DNA from: Mactromeris polynyma
Lineage: Eukaryota; Mollusca; Bivalvia; Venerida; Mactridae
NCBI GenBank assembly: GCA_032209605.1
Contig: JASFXZ010000001.1
Span: forward strand, 37,328,619-37,392,618
DNA: 64,000 nucleotides
Direction: 5' to 3'
Shown: positions 63,274 through 64,000 of the stretch, one piece after another
How the letters are laid out: each line of letters starts with the position of its first letter
Position numbering within the stretch: position 1 is the stretch's first letter
The notes under the pieces: model-generated
Database searches by the model: none
Seen by the model: the letters and a program-made list of their open reading frames with translations, nothing else
Told to the model about the DNA's origin: nothing
Made by a program: the position numbers and the translations under genes

Positions 63274-63520
63274 AACAAGAGGGCCATGACTTCCCTGTAA
63301 CGCTCACCTGATATAAGTATATGAGAAATTTTGCACTTTGGTTAATATTTCAATCATAAAAACAATCACTCTGGTCAAGTTTATAAACAAGATCTGGTAG
63401 AAAATCTGCTCTCCAGAATGACAACAAGTTTTTTTATGATATGGCCTAGGGACAGTCAATGGACACAAGGCAATCGCAATAACTCACTATGTGCAATGCA
63501 TGGTCACGTGAGCTAAAAAA
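63274..63520. repeat. Dispersed element R4 (bivalve-type, CAAGAGGGCCATGA...GTGAGCTAAAAA)
   Basis: Starts AACAAGAGGGCCATGACTTC and has CGCTCACCTGA; ends AACTCACTATGTGCAATGC, GGTCACGTGAGCTAAAAA. The beginning and end pair partly as CGCTCACCTGA against TCACGTGAGC. I remember this pattern as a very abundant non-autonomous repeat in bivalve genomes (not searched here). It lies in the UBE2Q intron. Confidence 0.6.
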
Positions 63521-64000
63521 GTAAATTTTTCAACAATGTTTTTTTAACCTACAATTATGTTTGTAGTTTAAATACAAGACACTGGGAAATAGGTCAGTCA
63601 TTGATACAATCCATATCAATATATCAAATAATTCTTTTCGGTTGATCGATATTTGATAAACCCTACACCTAAATTATGGTGGGAAAACACAGGAGAACAA
63701 GTACAGTCTGAAATTGTGCTAAAATAGTGTTACGTCGCTTAGTAGTTGGCTGCTTGTTAAAAAGTGTTCTAGTGGACAGTGCAATCCAAATGTTGGCAAT
63801 ACAATATAATACTGTGAAGTTGAAAATAAGGATTAATTACTTAAATGGTATCTTGTTATCATAAAAATACAAGTTGAACATTTAATTATGTATATTTATA
63901 ACATGCACACAGGTAAAAGTCCACTAAAGGAATTCAAAAAATACGTATCATTTATATTTGTCTTTCGATATATCAATATCTTCGATATGCAAAAAATAGA
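63521..64000. other. UBE2Q intron sequence to window edge
   Basis: AT-rich. ATATCAATATATCAAAT near 63625 and CGATATATCAATATC near 63970 resemble hAT subterminal repeats, but no defined terminus is visible before the window ends. No further UBE2Q exon was found here. Confidence 0.5.

Noticed and set aside
63590..64000. hAT-like element at the right edge
   Set aside because: Only AT-rich ATATCAATAT phrases are visible; no terminus can be defined before the window ends.

Overview
The window is animal nuclear DNA: AT-rich, with long introns, canonical GT/AG splice sites, many short transposon relics and only two recognisable host genes. FoxQ2, UBE2Q and several dispersed repeat families that I remember as typical of bivalve genomes suggest a lophotrochozoan, most likely a bivalve mollusc. 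That placement is inference; no species is claimed.

Layout. From 1 to about 21.2 kb there is no convincing gene. This stretch holds scattered copies of a short dispersed repeat (R1), a TA-flanked MITE at 14.7 kb, a nested direct-repeat cluster at 15.1-15.4 kb, a perfect 34-bp hairpin at 15.9 kb and a tRNA-derived SINE at 16.7-17.0 kb. From 21.25 to 28.76 kb lies a complete forkhead transcription factor gene, foxQ2, on the + strand. It has a CCAAT/TATA promoter, three coding exons and a poly(A) signal, and it encodes 524 residues. From 28.8 to 60.9 kb the DNA is repeat-rich: a second copy of the same SINE, an unrelated SINE, a 1.4-kb minisatellite of 29-bp units, a Tc1-like transposase relic whose helix-turn-helix segment has expanded into seven 48-bp tandem copies, an internally deleted hAT element with a 223-residue transposase C-terminus, and several TIR-bounded MITEs. 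From 60.98 to 63.15 kb, on the - strand, are the last three coding exons of a UBE2Q-type ubiquitin-conjugating enzyme gene. The rest of that gene lies beyond the right edge.

The two genes are neighbours with convergent transcription (+ at 21-28 kb, - entering from the right), about 32 kb apart. Nothing in the sequence links their functions. FoxQ2 would act in the nucleus as a DNA-binding regulator, probably a repressor given an EH1-like motif. UBE2Q would be a ubiquitin E2.

I found no operon, CRISPR array, bacterial gene or clearly new gene system. The most unusual items are the transposase-derived tandem repeat, the MITE with an internal minisatellite, the perfect hairpin, and a palindromic forkhead-type site 8 kb upstream of foxQ2.
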